Source: Rhizobium sp. Leaf262 (GTDB taxonomy: Bacteria; Pseudomonadota; Alphaproteobacteria; Rhizobiales; Rhizobiaceae). Taken from it: a DNA stretch of 59,726 nucleotides. The stretch spans positions 744,534-804,259 of the forward strand of contig NZ_LMMM01000001.1 of NCBI RefSeq assembly GCF_001422245.1, given 5' to 3'. Of the stretch, positions 52,669-59,726 are shown piece after piece; the first letter of the stretch is position 1; every line of letters starts with the position of its first letter. The notes under the pieces were generated by a model. It was not told the DNA's origin. It made no database searches and saw only the letters and a program-made list of their open reading frames with translations. Both the position numbers and the translations under genes were made by a program.

Positions 52669-54843
52669 ATGACCGACCAGCCATCGTCCGCCGATTTCAT
52701 CCAGGCCAGCCGTGTTTTGAAGGTCAAGTCGCCTCTCGGCGAAGACCAGTTGCTGCCCGAGCGCATGGTGATCAACGAAGGTGTATCACAGCTTTTCGAG
52801 ATACAGTTAAATGTCCGCGCCAAGAAGGAAGCGGTGAAGCCGGAAGAACTGATTGGTCGTCTGGTCGATGTGTCGGTCGAAGTTCAACAGGGCGATGGCG
52901 AGGATGGCAGTGGCGTGCGCCGTCCTTTCAATGGGCTGGTGACCGACCTGCATGAGGGGCCACCCATCACCCGCGGCCTGCGCTCCTACGCCATGACGAT
53001 CCGTCCACAAATGTGGCTGCTGTCGCGCCGTTCAGACTGCCGCATCTGGCAAAACAAGACCTCTATCGACATCGTTGAAACGCTCTTTTCCGAACATGGC
53101 ATTCCGGCACCGGATACGTCCGGGATCATTAAACCTCCGCCTGCACAAGAGTACAGCGTCCAGTTCAACGAGACGGACCTTGATTACCTCTTGCGTCGCT
53201 TTCAGGAGGACGGTCTTTTTTACTGGTTCAGCCACGAAGACGGCTCTCACAAGCTGCATGTGGCGGATACCGCCAATGGCTGGCTTGGACCTTCACCGTC
53301 TGCACAGGGTGAAGGCAGAGTGAGATTGGCACAGGGCTCGTCGGATCGCAACCACATCAACGACTGGGCCCGTCGCTTTTCCTACGTGCCGGGTCAGCGT
53401 GCAGGCGCCGATTGGAATTTCGAGACACCGAGGATGGTGCCGGGCACAATGACACCGTCTTTGGTGCAGATGCCGGATGCAACCAAGCGGGAGCTTTACG
53501 AATACCCTGCCCGCATCAAGACCGTGGAAGAAGCGGAGCGTGCCCAGAAGCTGAGGGCTCAGTCGATCGAAGCCGACCATGACCGCGTTTTCGGCGGATC
53601 GACATCCCGCATCCTCGAGGCTGGTCGCCGGTTTACCCCCTATGAGGAAGCCCATCCGGAACACGAATACGAAGAGCATGTAATCATCCGGGCCAGCCAC
53701 ACCATCGTGGATCGCTCGTACGAGACCAACAGCAACGAGCCTGAATACCGCAACCAGTTCGAGGCCATTCCGGCCCGCGTGCCGCTTACCCCGCATCGTA
53801 CGACCAAACGCCCGAAGATCGAAGGCACACAGGTGGCGATTGTTGCGGGACCTGACGGCGAAGAAATCCACCCGGATCAATATGGCCGCATCAAGCTGTG
53901 GTTCCCGTGGGACCGCAGGGCCAAGAAGGATGGCACGGATACGTGCTGGGTGCGCGTAGCGCAGAACTGGGCAGGCGCCACCTGGGGTGGGCAGATCATT
54001 CCGCGCATCGGTATGGAGGTAATGGTTGCGTTCGTGGATGGTGATCCCGACCGCCCGCTGGTGACGGGGGTGGTGCCGAATGCGCGGCAGACGGTGCCTT
54101 ATGAGTTGCCTGCAAATAAGACCAAAAGTACGTTTAGAACTCAAACGCATAAGGGGCAGGGGTTTAACGAGTTAAGTTTTGAAGATGAAAAAGATAATGA
54201 AGAAATTTTTGTCCATGCGCAGAAGGACCTGAACAAGAAGGTTCTCCATAACAATACTGCGCGAATTGATAATCATTTTCTCGAATCTGTTGGCGGTAAC
54301 AAAGCGGTCGAAGTTGGAAATAATTTTGATAAAATGATAGGCGGAAATTTTTCGATCGCTGTCGGACCGAATAGTTATGGTATCCTCTCAGCTTCCGCTG
54401 ATATTGCCAGCGATTATGGCATTGCGGGTGCCGTATCCTTTTGGCCAGAAAATTACTCAAGAGGAAATGGCTATTTTAATATAACAGTCGAAAAGGGGAT
54501 GAACGAATTTGTTGGCACTGATGCAACTGAGCAGATATCTGGTTCGAAATCGGTAAGTGTTGGTAAAAAAATGAGCTACTCTGTGGGGGAAGAGCTTGAG
54601 ATACGCGTAGGGCGAAAATTGACGTTTGTGGTAGGCAGTACGAGATTCGAAATGGATCATGTAGGCAAAATTATATCGCAAGCGGCTCTTACCAATTTGC
54701 TAAAAGGTGGGGCGGCAGAACTCACAATTGGTCCTGGTCCAATTCTGTATTCGCCGTTAATTGTTGCAGGTGAGACTCCTTTTCAGGCGACAGACTGTCT
54801 TAAAAAGCTAGCCAATGAAAATAAGCCATTCATTGGCTTATAG
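52669..54843 (+). CDS. vgrG: T6SS spike protein VgrG with an AT-rich, probably exchanged C-terminus
   Basis: 724 residues from ATG 52669. The gp27-like part covers about residues 15-370, with NETDLDYLLRRFQEDGLFYWF near 168-188. The gp5 OB-fold lies about 395-470, with HPDQYGRIKLWFPWDRR, CWVRVAQNWAGATWGG, PRIGMEVMVAFVDGDPDRPLVTG (separate pieces). The needle and tail follow, with ELSFEDEKDNEEIFVHAQKDL and repeats such as VGGNKAVEVG. Up to about 54110 (residue 480) the gene is GC-rich like the chromosome. Beyond that it is AT-rich like the genes that follow. VgrG trimers tip the T6SS tube and carry effectors on their C-terminus, so the tail probably arrived with the downstream cassette. Confidence 0.95.
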   Translation: MTDQPSSADFIQASRVLKVKSPLGEDQLLPERMVINEGVSQLFEIQLNVRAKKEAVKPEELIGRLVDVSVEVQQGDGEDGSGVRRPFNGLVTDLHEGPPITRGLRSYAMTIRPQMWLLSRRSDCRIWQNKTSIDIVETLFSEHGIPAPDTSGIIKPPPAQEYSVQFNETDLDYLLRRFQEDGLFYWFSHEDGSHKLHVADTANGWLGPSPSAQGEGRVRLAQGSSDRNHINDWARRFSYVPGQRAGADWNFETPRMVPGTMTPSLVQMPDATKRELYEYPARIKTVEEAERAQKLRAQSIEADHDRVFGGSTSRILEAGRRFTPYEEAHPEHEYEEHVIIRASHTIVDRSYETNSNEPEYRNQFEAIPARVPLTPHRTTKRPKIEGTQVAIVAGPDGEEIHPDQYGRIKLWFPWDRRAKKDGTDTCWVRVAQNWAGATWGGQIIPRIGMEVMVAFVDGDPDRPLVTGVVPNARQTVPYELPANKTKSTFRTQTHKGQGFNELSFEDEKDNEEIFVHAQKDLNKKVLHNNTARIDNHFLESVGGNKAVEVGNNFDKMIGGNFSIAVGPNSYGILSASADIASDYGIAGAVSFWPENYSRGNGYFNITVEKGMNEFVGTDATEQISGSKSVSVGKKMSYSVGEELEIRVGRKLTFVVGSTRFEMDHVGKIISQAALTNLLKGGAAELTIGPGPILYSPLIVAGETPFQATDCLKKLANENKPFIGL

Positions 54844-54851
54844 GCAGTGAT

Positions 54852-55706
54852 ATGAAATATATAGATATTGTGCAGGATTTTCAGAAGTACTTGAGAGAGA
54901 TAAGTAATTCATTATATTTAGTAATGGACGGTGCGTGCTTTGAAGATCTTCCTGATAATTTGAGAAGAGAGAGATTAAAACATATTTCTCTTTATCTTGA
55001 AAATGTCGATCCTGATAGAAGTAGGTCAGGACCATTTCTAGTAGAAATTGGAGACCGATTAGAAGATATTTTTTATATTTTCAGAAACCATGACGTCGGA
55101 GTTTTTTGGATATGGAGTTTGTCATTTGATGAATTATGTAAGCATCTGAGAAGTATAAATTTAATATACTTGGAAGGTTCAGGTGTTTCCTTGTTTCGTC
55201 ACTATGATCCTGTGGTTTTGGAAAATATCCACGGAGTTCTATTGCCTGGCCAAAAGAAACGTTTAATTGGCAGAGCAGACGGAATATTAATACCATGTGA
55301 CGAGGGAGATATCAGAAAGATTGTAATACGTGATGATGTCCCTTCGTCATCCGGAAGTCTCCGTTTGACATCCAAACAGGTAGAAGAAGTTGAGTTAAGG
55401 CATATTACCGTGCGGCTAAGGTCAGATATACTTAAATTTAATGATATTGCTAATATTCATTACTCTCATGAAAGTGTTTTTAAAGCAATTCGCTGGTCAC
55501 ATGAGATCTTGAAGAAAAGGTCTAAGCCCACGATGTTGGATTATTATGATTTAGCTACGATTTATTGTTTGTATGGTGAGGACGCACTGCTGCGATCAGG
55601 CATGTTGGAGTTTTTAGAAACAGCACAGTTTCCGATAAGTGACGCTCGAGCCTTATTAAATTTTCTGTGTCAAAATGCTCTTGAGAAGGAGTCTATTGGT
55701 GTCTGA
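54852..55706 (+). CDS. DUF4123 adaptor/chaperone for a T6SS effector
   Basis: 284 residues, AT-rich. The DUF4123 domain lies in the first half: LYLVMDGACFEDL (about residues 22-34), GPFLVEIGDRLED (about 59-71), VFWIWSLSFDELCKHLRSIN (about 83-102) and the C-terminal SLFRHYDPVVLENIHGVLLPGQ (about 114-135). A variable domain without recognisable motifs follows. DUF4123 proteins (Tap/TEC) load a specific effector onto the C-terminus of the cognate VgrG and are encoded between the two. This is exactly the order here. It overlaps the candidate effector gene by 8 bp. Confidence 0.9.
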   Translation: MKYIDIVQDFQKYLREISNSLYLVMDGACFEDLPDNLRRERLKHISLYLENVDPDRSRSGPFLVEIGDRLEDIFYIFRNHDVGVFWIWSLSFDELCKHLRSINLIYLEGSGVSLFRHYDPVVLENIHGVLLPGQKKRLIGRADGILIPCDEGDIRKIVIRDDVPSSSGSLRLTSKQVEEVELRHITVRLRSDILKFNDIANIHYSHESVFKAIRWSHEILKKRSKPTMLDYYDLATIYCLYGEDALLRSGMLEFLETAQFPISDARALLNFLCQNALEKESIGV

Positions 55707-56262
55707 TTTTGCTCTCGATGTCGGGAAAATGCTACTTCAGGGTGCTGGCCGTGGAGCATCCACAGGGAGAACTGGGGGTGTTTGGGGCGCACTTTCGGGA
55801 GCAGTTCTTGGAGCGTCGATTGAATCCCAAAAAGCCACAATAGCTAATATCGAAGAACATAGAAAAAAAATAATCGCCGACCATTCGGCTACCGCAGCTA
55901 GCGCGGTCGTGGCTGGATGTAATTCTCATCGTGGTCGTTGGCAGGCTCAAGGCATAGCTGCAAACCGAGCCGAGTTGAATGAGTCGAACAAATGGGCGTT
56001 ATGTGACCCGTTACCTAAGCCCTTGGGAAGAATTTTATTAACTCACCTTTCTGCGAAGACCAATTTCACTGATTCTCATTTGCGTGCACCGGCGTTTATC
56101 CAAGCCTCTCAATGGATAAATAATGTCGCTCCTTCCGGCGTTGGGCCAATGAAACGTTCGTTTACTGGAGAGGGTTTATTTAATCTCCAGAGGCTTTATG
56201 GCATGAAAGACACCCCCCGGGTAGATGTGGAAGTTCAAGCCGGAATAGCCTTTGTGGGATGA
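55699..56262 (+). CDS. Candidate T6SS effector, family not recognised
   Basis: 187 residues from GTG 55699, with GAGAAGGAG upstream; it overlaps the DUF4123 gene by 8 bp. About residues 12-42 are glycine/alanine-rich and mildly hydrophobic (GAGRGASTGRTGGVWGALSG, then AVLGASIESQ), like the amphipathic stretch found in some T6SS cargo. The rest is soluble-looking, with no nuclease, lipase or amidase motif that I recognise. Cys and His residues occur around AGCNSHRGRW (about 73-82), and an ALCDPLPKP segment lies near 98-106. The effector call rests on its position directly after the adaptor, with a probable immunity gene 4 bp later. It has no signal peptide. Confidence 0.65.
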   Translation: MSDFALDVGKMLLQGAGRGASTGRTGGVWGALSGAVLGASIESQKATIANIEEHRKKIIADHSATAASAVVAGCNSHRGRWQAQGIAANRAELNESNKWALCDPLPKPLGRILLTHLSAKTNFTDSHLRAPAFIQASQWINNVAPSGVGPMKRSFTGEGLFNLQRLYGMKDTPRVDVEVQAGIAFVG

Positions 56263-56266
56263 AAAG

Positions 56267-56959
56267 ATGACTTATTCGGAGTTTACGAGGTTGCTTAGCG
56301 ATACTAATTTTAACGATTTCTGGAAGGACAGCCTTACATTTAACTATCTCCGCCTTTTTTGGGCGAAAACATTGGGGTCTAAGCAATGGTTTCAAGAGGA
56401 ACAATGGCAAATTGACGGGCTTTCTGGGAATGAGCGACCTGAAGGTGATGCTCTACTTGAAAGTTATAGTTTGACTGCGGGAAGTGCAGAAGATTGGAAC
56501 CAGGCTCGGTTTGTTTTCACAAACCGTTTTTTATCTACGGCTCGACTTTTGTACGATGTTCGTGTTTTGCAAGGTGCAATAATCCCCGCAAATGATCCTT
56601 TGGGGGCGGCTGATCAGCTAAGAAGGTTTATTTTAGACCTTACAAATTCAGATTTAGAAAGTGAAGAGTGGCGAGATTTAGCTCGTAGACATGTACCGCT
56701 GGAGATTTGGGCTGAAGGTCAGGAGAAGGGTGATCTGAAGCTCTTTTTTGTCATTGAGCATTCTGATCAAACCGTTGAAGATATCTTGTGCCTACTTGAA
56801 TCGGCTGCTTCAAAAAAATTCGATCCAGAGTTCTGTCACGATTTGTCCGAGAAATATATGAAGGAACAGTATGGCCGGTCTGAAGTTGATTTCTTACTTC
56901 CGGAATGGTTAAAGGAGCTCCGTCATACATTTATAGGTAAATTCGCTACACGGGATTAG
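56267..56959 (+). CDS. Candidate immunity protein for the adjacent effector
   Basis: 230 residues from ATG 56267 (GAAAAG upstream). It is acidic and soluble, without signal peptide or membrane segment, so it would act in the cytoplasm. About residues 15-50 are rich in aromatic residues (WKDSLTFNYLRLFWAKTLGS, KQWFQEEQW). The family is not recognised. It begins 4 bp after the candidate effector and shares its AT-rich composition, the usual layout of a T6SS effector-immunity pair. If it is immunity, the effector acts in the cytoplasm of target cells; that is an inference. Confidence 0.6.
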   Translation: MTYSEFTRLLSDTNFNDFWKDSLTFNYLRLFWAKTLGSKQWFQEEQWQIDGLSGNERPEGDALLESYSLTAGSAEDWNQARFVFTNRFLSTARLLYDVRVLQGAIIPANDPLGAADQLRRFILDLTNSDLESEEWRDLARRHVPLEIWAEGQEKGDLKLFFVIEHSDQTVEDILCLLESAASKKFDPEFCHDLSEKYMKEQYGRSEVDFLLPEWLKELRHTFIGKFATRD

Positions 56960-57117
56960 ATTGGCTGGAACCGTTAGAGGCAGACGTGGCAAATCTTGAA
57001 TACTTTGCGAGTGAACCGCCCCGGCTTTGCCAGAGACCGTTTGTTTTAAGTTATGCTGCCAACAACGATGCCTTGTCACAACTCGCAATTGACACAATCA
57101 AGGCTTTTTGGAAGTGA
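56941..57117 (+). pseudogene. Coding-like fragment without a start (possible gene remnant)
   Basis: In the frame of 56941 an open stretch after TAA 56938-56940 reads IRYTGLDWLEPLEADV, then ANLEYFASEPPRLCQ and SYAANNDALSQLAIDTIKAF, ending at TGA 57115-57117. It has protein-like composition and is less AT-rich than its neighbours, but it has no start codon near its beginning. It overlaps the end of the candidate immunity gene. It may be the C-terminal remnant of another cassette gene left by recombination. The family is not recognised. Confidence 0.35.
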
Positions 57118-57548
57118 TAGAATTTGTAAAATTTTCGCTTCGAATTGTAGTTTATTTCTTTTTCGTCCAATTGTTTGATTTTGCCTTCTTAGCGGGGCAT
57201 CTGTACGCGGAAAAAAATTCTCAAAATATAATTTTTGCTGTTATTTGTCTGATAATCGGTATTTTAATCTCGCTTTTCTTAGCTAACGTTCTTGCTAAAA
57301 GGGCAGGTAGGAATTGGTCTTCGAATGTAGCGCGATATGGAGAAAGTAATGCTGTCGCTCGGGGAAGGATGGTATGTGAGTTAATTGCATTGATTGGGAT
57401 ATTGAGTTCTTTACCACTTGCATACAGATTTGGTGGAGTTTTTTATGGTAATTTTATTGCGCCAATACTCTACGGGATGATATCATATCTATTTTTTGTT
57501 TTAATAGTATTAGGAGTGTATGGGATTACTTTTCGTCGTAATCAATAG
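57108..57548 (+). CDS. Small four-helix membrane protein in the T6SS island
   Basis: 146 residues from TTG 57108, or 144 from GTG 57114; no in-frame ATG precedes the first helix. Four hydrophobic segments lie at about 10-30, 40-60, 90-110 and 117-140, with a short basic loop (LAKRAGRNWSSNVARYG) between the second and third. The base composition is very AT-rich. The family is not recognised. Small membrane proteins in such islands are often immunity proteins against periplasmic or membrane-acting effectors. No intact partner effector is next to it. Confidence 0.55.
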   Translation: MEVIEFVKFSLRIVVYFFFVQLFDFAFLAGHLYAEKNSQNIIFAVICLIIGILISLFLANVLAKRAGRNWSSNVARYGESNAVARGRMVCELIALIGILSSLPLAYRFGGVFYGNFIAPILYGMISYLFFVLIVLGVYGITFRRNQ

Positions 57549-57590
57549 GCAGATGATTGTGATTAGTGGTAATAGAATTAGGATGCTATA

Positions 57591-57686
57591 ATACCGCTAG
57601 CTCACCGCCGCACTGACATTGGCTCTGGCCACTCGTGCCACTTTCCGCCTACGCTTGCTACAGGCGGAAGCCCGAACGTGTTTGTG
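57591..57686 (+). pseudogene. 5' part of a PAAR gene, start codon lost and frame broken
   Basis: The frame beginning at ATA 57591 reads PLAHRRTDIGSGHSCHFP, then PTLATGGSPNVFV, the expected N-terminal half of a PAAR/DUF4150 spike-tip protein (IGSGH-x-C-x2-P and GSPNVFV). An ATTAGGA ribosome site lies 8 bp before it, but the start position is ATA instead of ATG. The frame then runs into TAA at 57696 just after a run of seven A (57687-57693). The second half continues in the -1 frame from ATG 57698. One extra A in the run would join the two halves as one protein. Confidence 0.65.
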
Positions 57687-57697
57687 AAAAAAACCTA

Positions 57698-57955
57698 ATG
57701 CGCGTAGGTGATTCCTATGTGCCTCACCGTTGCCGGGTTTGCCCAGAGCCCGTTCACGGGCGTAAGCTCGCCGCTGGCTCGTCGACTGTTTTCATCAATG
57801 GCAAGCCTGGTGGTCGCATTGGCGATGCCATTGATTGCGGTGGCCAAGCGCAAACAGGCTCTCCAAATGTGTTCATCGGCGACGAAGGTGAAGCAGGCGG
57901 CACGGAGTGCCAGAAGAACATGGCATCCCAATCCAAGTCGCTAGTGCGAAGATAG
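57698..57955 (+). CDS. PAAR-domain spike-tip protein, 3' part open from ATG 57698
   Basis: 85 residues. It contains RVGDSYVPHRCRVCPEP (with His and Cys residues of the kind that bind zinc at the PAAR tip), GSSTVFINGKPGGRIGDAID (about residues 28-47) and QTGSPNVFIGDEGEAGG. These are the central and C-terminal PAAR repeats; the N-terminal repeat is encoded upstream in another frame (57591-57686). PAAR proteins sharpen the VgrG tip and can carry effectors. As it stands the open frame lacks part of the cone, so it is probably inactive unless slippage on the A7 run restores the full protein. It is GC-rich, unlike the cassette before it. Confidence 0.7.
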   Translation: MRVGDSYVPHRCRVCPEPVHGRKLAAGSSTVFINGKPGGRIGDAIDCGGQAQTGSPNVFIGDEGEAGGTECQKNMASQSKSLVRR

Positions 57956-57959
57956 GCTG

Positions 57960-58343
57960 ATGCATGCTGGGGCTACTGATGAGAGCGGATTGTCGTCAGT
58001 CGCGCAGGCGTTGTCGAAGGCGATTTCGGAGCTTTCGGCTGATAAAGACAAGCGTGTCTACGCTGTCATGGACGGATCGCAGTTTGATGATCTGTTGCGC
58101 TTGCTGAAGCAAGCCGATGTCGCGCATCGCCGGCTCTATCGCTATGCCGGTGGCGATTATTCCGTTATTCTTTGTGGCCCTTGGCTTGTCGATCCTTATC
58201 AGGCAAGTGTGTCATCGACGTCCTTTGAGCCCATCCCAGATGTCAATGATGACAACGCTTCGGACGATCAGTTGGCGCAGCACCGGCATTGCTGTCATGT
58301 AATTCCAGTGTGTTCGGAGTCATCCAGGTTGTCGAAGAGGTAA
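57960..58343 (+). CDS. Truncated DUF4123 adaptor
   Basis: 127 residues against roughly 280 for a full member. The N-terminal core is clear: KRVYAVMDGSQFDDLLRLLKQ (about residues 31-51), RRLYRYAGGDYSVILCGPWL (about 57-76) and VDPYQA. After about residue 80 the sequence no longer matches the family, and it stops without the HLR and RHYDP segments seen in the complete copy at 54852. It begins 4 bp after the PAAR frame, so it was the loader of an older cassette whose effector has been lost. The encoded fragment is probably non-functional. Confidence 0.65.
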   Translation: MHAGATDESGLSSVAQALSKAISELSADKDKRVYAVMDGSQFDDLLRLLKQADVAHRRLYRYAGGDYSVILCGPWLVDPYQASVSSTSFEPIPDVNDDNASDDQLAQHRHCCHVIPVCSESSRLSKR

Positions 58344-58345
58344 TA

Positions 58346-58630
58346 ATGCAGAAAAGCGGGAAAGCGAAATTATTCAGTATAGTGGCTGTAGTAATCGCCG
58401 TATTTATCACTGTGCGGCAAGCGACCGCGCAGTACGGTTGGTTCGGGGTTACTTTCGGAGAATTTTCCTTTCTGTTTTGGATGTTTGTAGCGATTTGGCT
58501 TGTCAGCGTGGCAGCCGTGCTTCGTTGGGCGAGAAAGTGGTGGATACTCATAACTTTACCTGTCATCCTCTTTCCCGTTTGGATGTCAGCGGTTGTCGTG
58601 TTTAAGTGCGTTCGCGGGAACTGCTTCTGA
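58346..58630 (+). CDS. Small three-helix membrane protein (possible orphan immunity protein)
   Basis: 94 residues from ATG 58346, with GAAGAGG upstream and 2 bp after the truncated DUF4123 stop. Hydrophobic segments lie at about 8-25, 40-58 and 64-84, and the middle one carries many aromatic residues (FGEFSFLFWMFVAIWLVSV). The family is not recognised. Its position at the end of an eroded adaptor cassette suggests an immunity gene kept after loss of its effector. That is an inference. Confidence 0.5.
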   Translation: MQKSGKAKLFSIVAVVIAVFITVRQATAQYGWFGVTFGEFSFLFWMFVAIWLVSVAAVLRWARKWWILITLPVILFPVWMSAVVVFKCVRGNCF

Positions 58631-59726
58631 GTGATGCCGCGGCAATTACGACACACACGTCGAGAGTAAAGGATGGTTAATGATCATATCTTTTACAATT
58701 TGGTTTGGAGTCCATTGATCGATGGGTTCAAGCCCGTATGAGGCCTTTGGTGCCCCCCATTCTCCGAAGGGATATTTTGTCTCAGTTCATTGGCCGGGCT
58801 CCTCCAAAGTGGCCATGAACATTAAAAGGGGCACAGATATACGGCAGGCGAATCAGATCGAGAATGGCAGGGGTCGGAAGCCCTGTTCGTCGAGCGCTGG
58901 CTTGTCCTCCCAAATGTAATTTCCGGCGGTCCAATGTTGGTGCTCACAGCAGGAAAACCCCAGACTCTCCTGAAAACTGGAGGGAAGATATGTCTTAATT
59001 TATCACAATCAAAATAGGAAAATATTCATATTTTGATTTACGACGAGAGATTTTTCCTTTATGGTATTTGAAGTCGCGTTCTCGTGCTGGCAGCCCCAGG
59101 CGAAGAAGGTGGCGGGTTTTGTTTTGATGGTACTCAGTTATCTGAGCAGAACTCGATAAATGAAATGCGCGCTGTGCAGGCGGAATAACCCGTTGGTGAC
59201 CCTATGGGCAGAACGGGCTTTCTTATTGCGCGTCGATGTATTTCGAGCGTGGCTGAGTTTGGAATGCGGATAGTGGCAGAGAAGTAGGAAGACGAGGAAG
59301 ATTAGATTTCAGCCTGGCGTGCGGGCCCGGATGCTGGCTGGAAATGCGGTTTGATAATTGGGGGCGCTGAGAGGTGCCACACATATACAGTTACGAGGTA
59401 GCTTTCAGCGCCCCGTTGAAATGGCTTGTTTAGCTTATGGTTGAACGAGCAACGAATGGTGATGACGCGAGCTCAGTCAGTTGCGCGAACGAATAAGTGT
59501 GTCTTGCAGGAAAGAGGTGAGATCGAAGAGTAAAGTATAAAGATATAAAATCACTAAACTCACAATGCTGCATATATAGAAATATATATTTGCAGATCGA
59601 CTTTGCACGTTAATATATAAATTATAAGCAATCAAACGTACGGATAGTCTGGATAAGTGCGCGTATTTTTGGACGGAAACCAGTCGGAAAGCTCGGAATC
59701 GACTGCAAATGAAGGGATTTGGCTAT
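58631..59726. other. Last 1.1 kb: no supported gene
   Basis: An open frame at 58722-58919 encodes 65 residues of no recognisable family and lacks a good ribosome site, so I do not call it. The remainder has frequent stops in all frames and becomes very AT-rich towards the end (59520-59640). A stem-loop occurs at 59361-59414. Composition and position fit a decayed end of the T6SS island. Confidence 0.5.
59361..59414. repeat. Inverted repeat in the non-coding end of the window
   Basis: GGGGCGCTGA and TCAGCGCCCC are perfectly complementary across 34 bp; allowing one mismatch extends the stem by three bases. It could be a terminator arm or the remains of a mobile element. Confidence 0.4.

Noticed and set aside
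58722..58919. 65-codon open frame near the end of the window
   Set aside because: No family resemblance, no ribosome site and surrounded by stop-rich sequence; possibly debris, but not supportable as a gene.

Overview
The window reads as a chromosomal accessory region of a Rhizobiaceae member, most likely Agrobacterium or Rhizobium. The basis is GC-rich coding with short 4-bp gene overlaps, an IRO-type iron box (TGA-N9-TCA, the RirA site of rhizobia), a receptor, AraC regulator and permease set resembling the rhizobactin uptake genes of Sinorhizobium, PepSY-linked two-component genes, and a type VI secretion (T6SS) vgrG island. There are no rRNA genes, CRISPR arrays or complete IS elements, and I recognised no tRNA genes. 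This assignment comes from reading the sequence, not from a database search.

Layout. 1-0.7 kb: the end of an SDR oxidoreductase. 0.8-6.2 kb: an iron-responsive set (IRO box, ECF sigma factor, FecR anti-sigma, STN-type TonB receptor, MFS siderophore permease). 6.3-10.8 kb: L,D-transpeptidase, two proteins of unknown role, and a carbonic anhydrase plus SulP transporter pair. 10.9-13.8 kb: a MITE-like inverted-repeat element touching the stop codon of a histidine kinase, then its response regulator and two PepSY proteins. 13.9-19.8 kb: a large membrane-anchored protein of unknown role, a UPF0303 protein, and divergent gluconate permease and 6-phosphogluconate dehydrogenase.

20.4-36.8 kb: a large catabolic operon. 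It encodes an isochorismatase-type amidase, two PuuE-like deacetylase-fold hydrolases, LeuCD-type hydro-lyase subunits, a complete Liv-type ABC importer, an isocitrate-lyase-family C-C lyase, a fumarate-reductase-like flavoprotein, two Asp/Glu-racemase-fold proteins lacking both usual catalytic cysteines, and an MmgE/PrpD protein. A GntR/HutC regulator and a hydroxyacyl-CoA-dehydrogenase-like protein follow on the other strand. The gene set fits import and stepwise opening of a cyclic imide, lactam or ureide, followed by hydration and retro-aldol cleavage of the resulting dicarboxylate. The substrate is unknown.

37-41.8 kb: a rhizobactin/aerobactin-type uptake set (permease, AraC regulator, IutA/RhtA-like receptor) without siderophore biosynthesis genes. 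A similar promoter site precedes the permease and the receptor. 42-52.5 kb: a cytochrome b561, then a cluster combining a GTP cyclohydrolase II, a RibD reductase domain, a 6-pyruvoyl-tetrahydropterin-synthase homologue lacking one zinc histidine, an MDR dehydrogenase, a glycosyltransferase, two methyltransferases, a CDP-alcohol phosphotransferase, a flippase-like membrane protein and an LtaS-like sulfatase. This looks like an undescribed route to a GTP-derived, glycosylated and possibly membrane-linked product.

52.6-59.7 kb: a T6SS vgrG island. The conserved VgrG body is GC-rich. From about 54.11 kb, inside the gene, the sequence turns AT-rich and carries a DUF4123 adaptor, an unrecognised candidate effector, a candidate immunity gene, gene debris, a broken PAAR gene, a truncated second DUF4123 gene and small membrane proteins. 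The final 1.1 kb holds no gene I can support.
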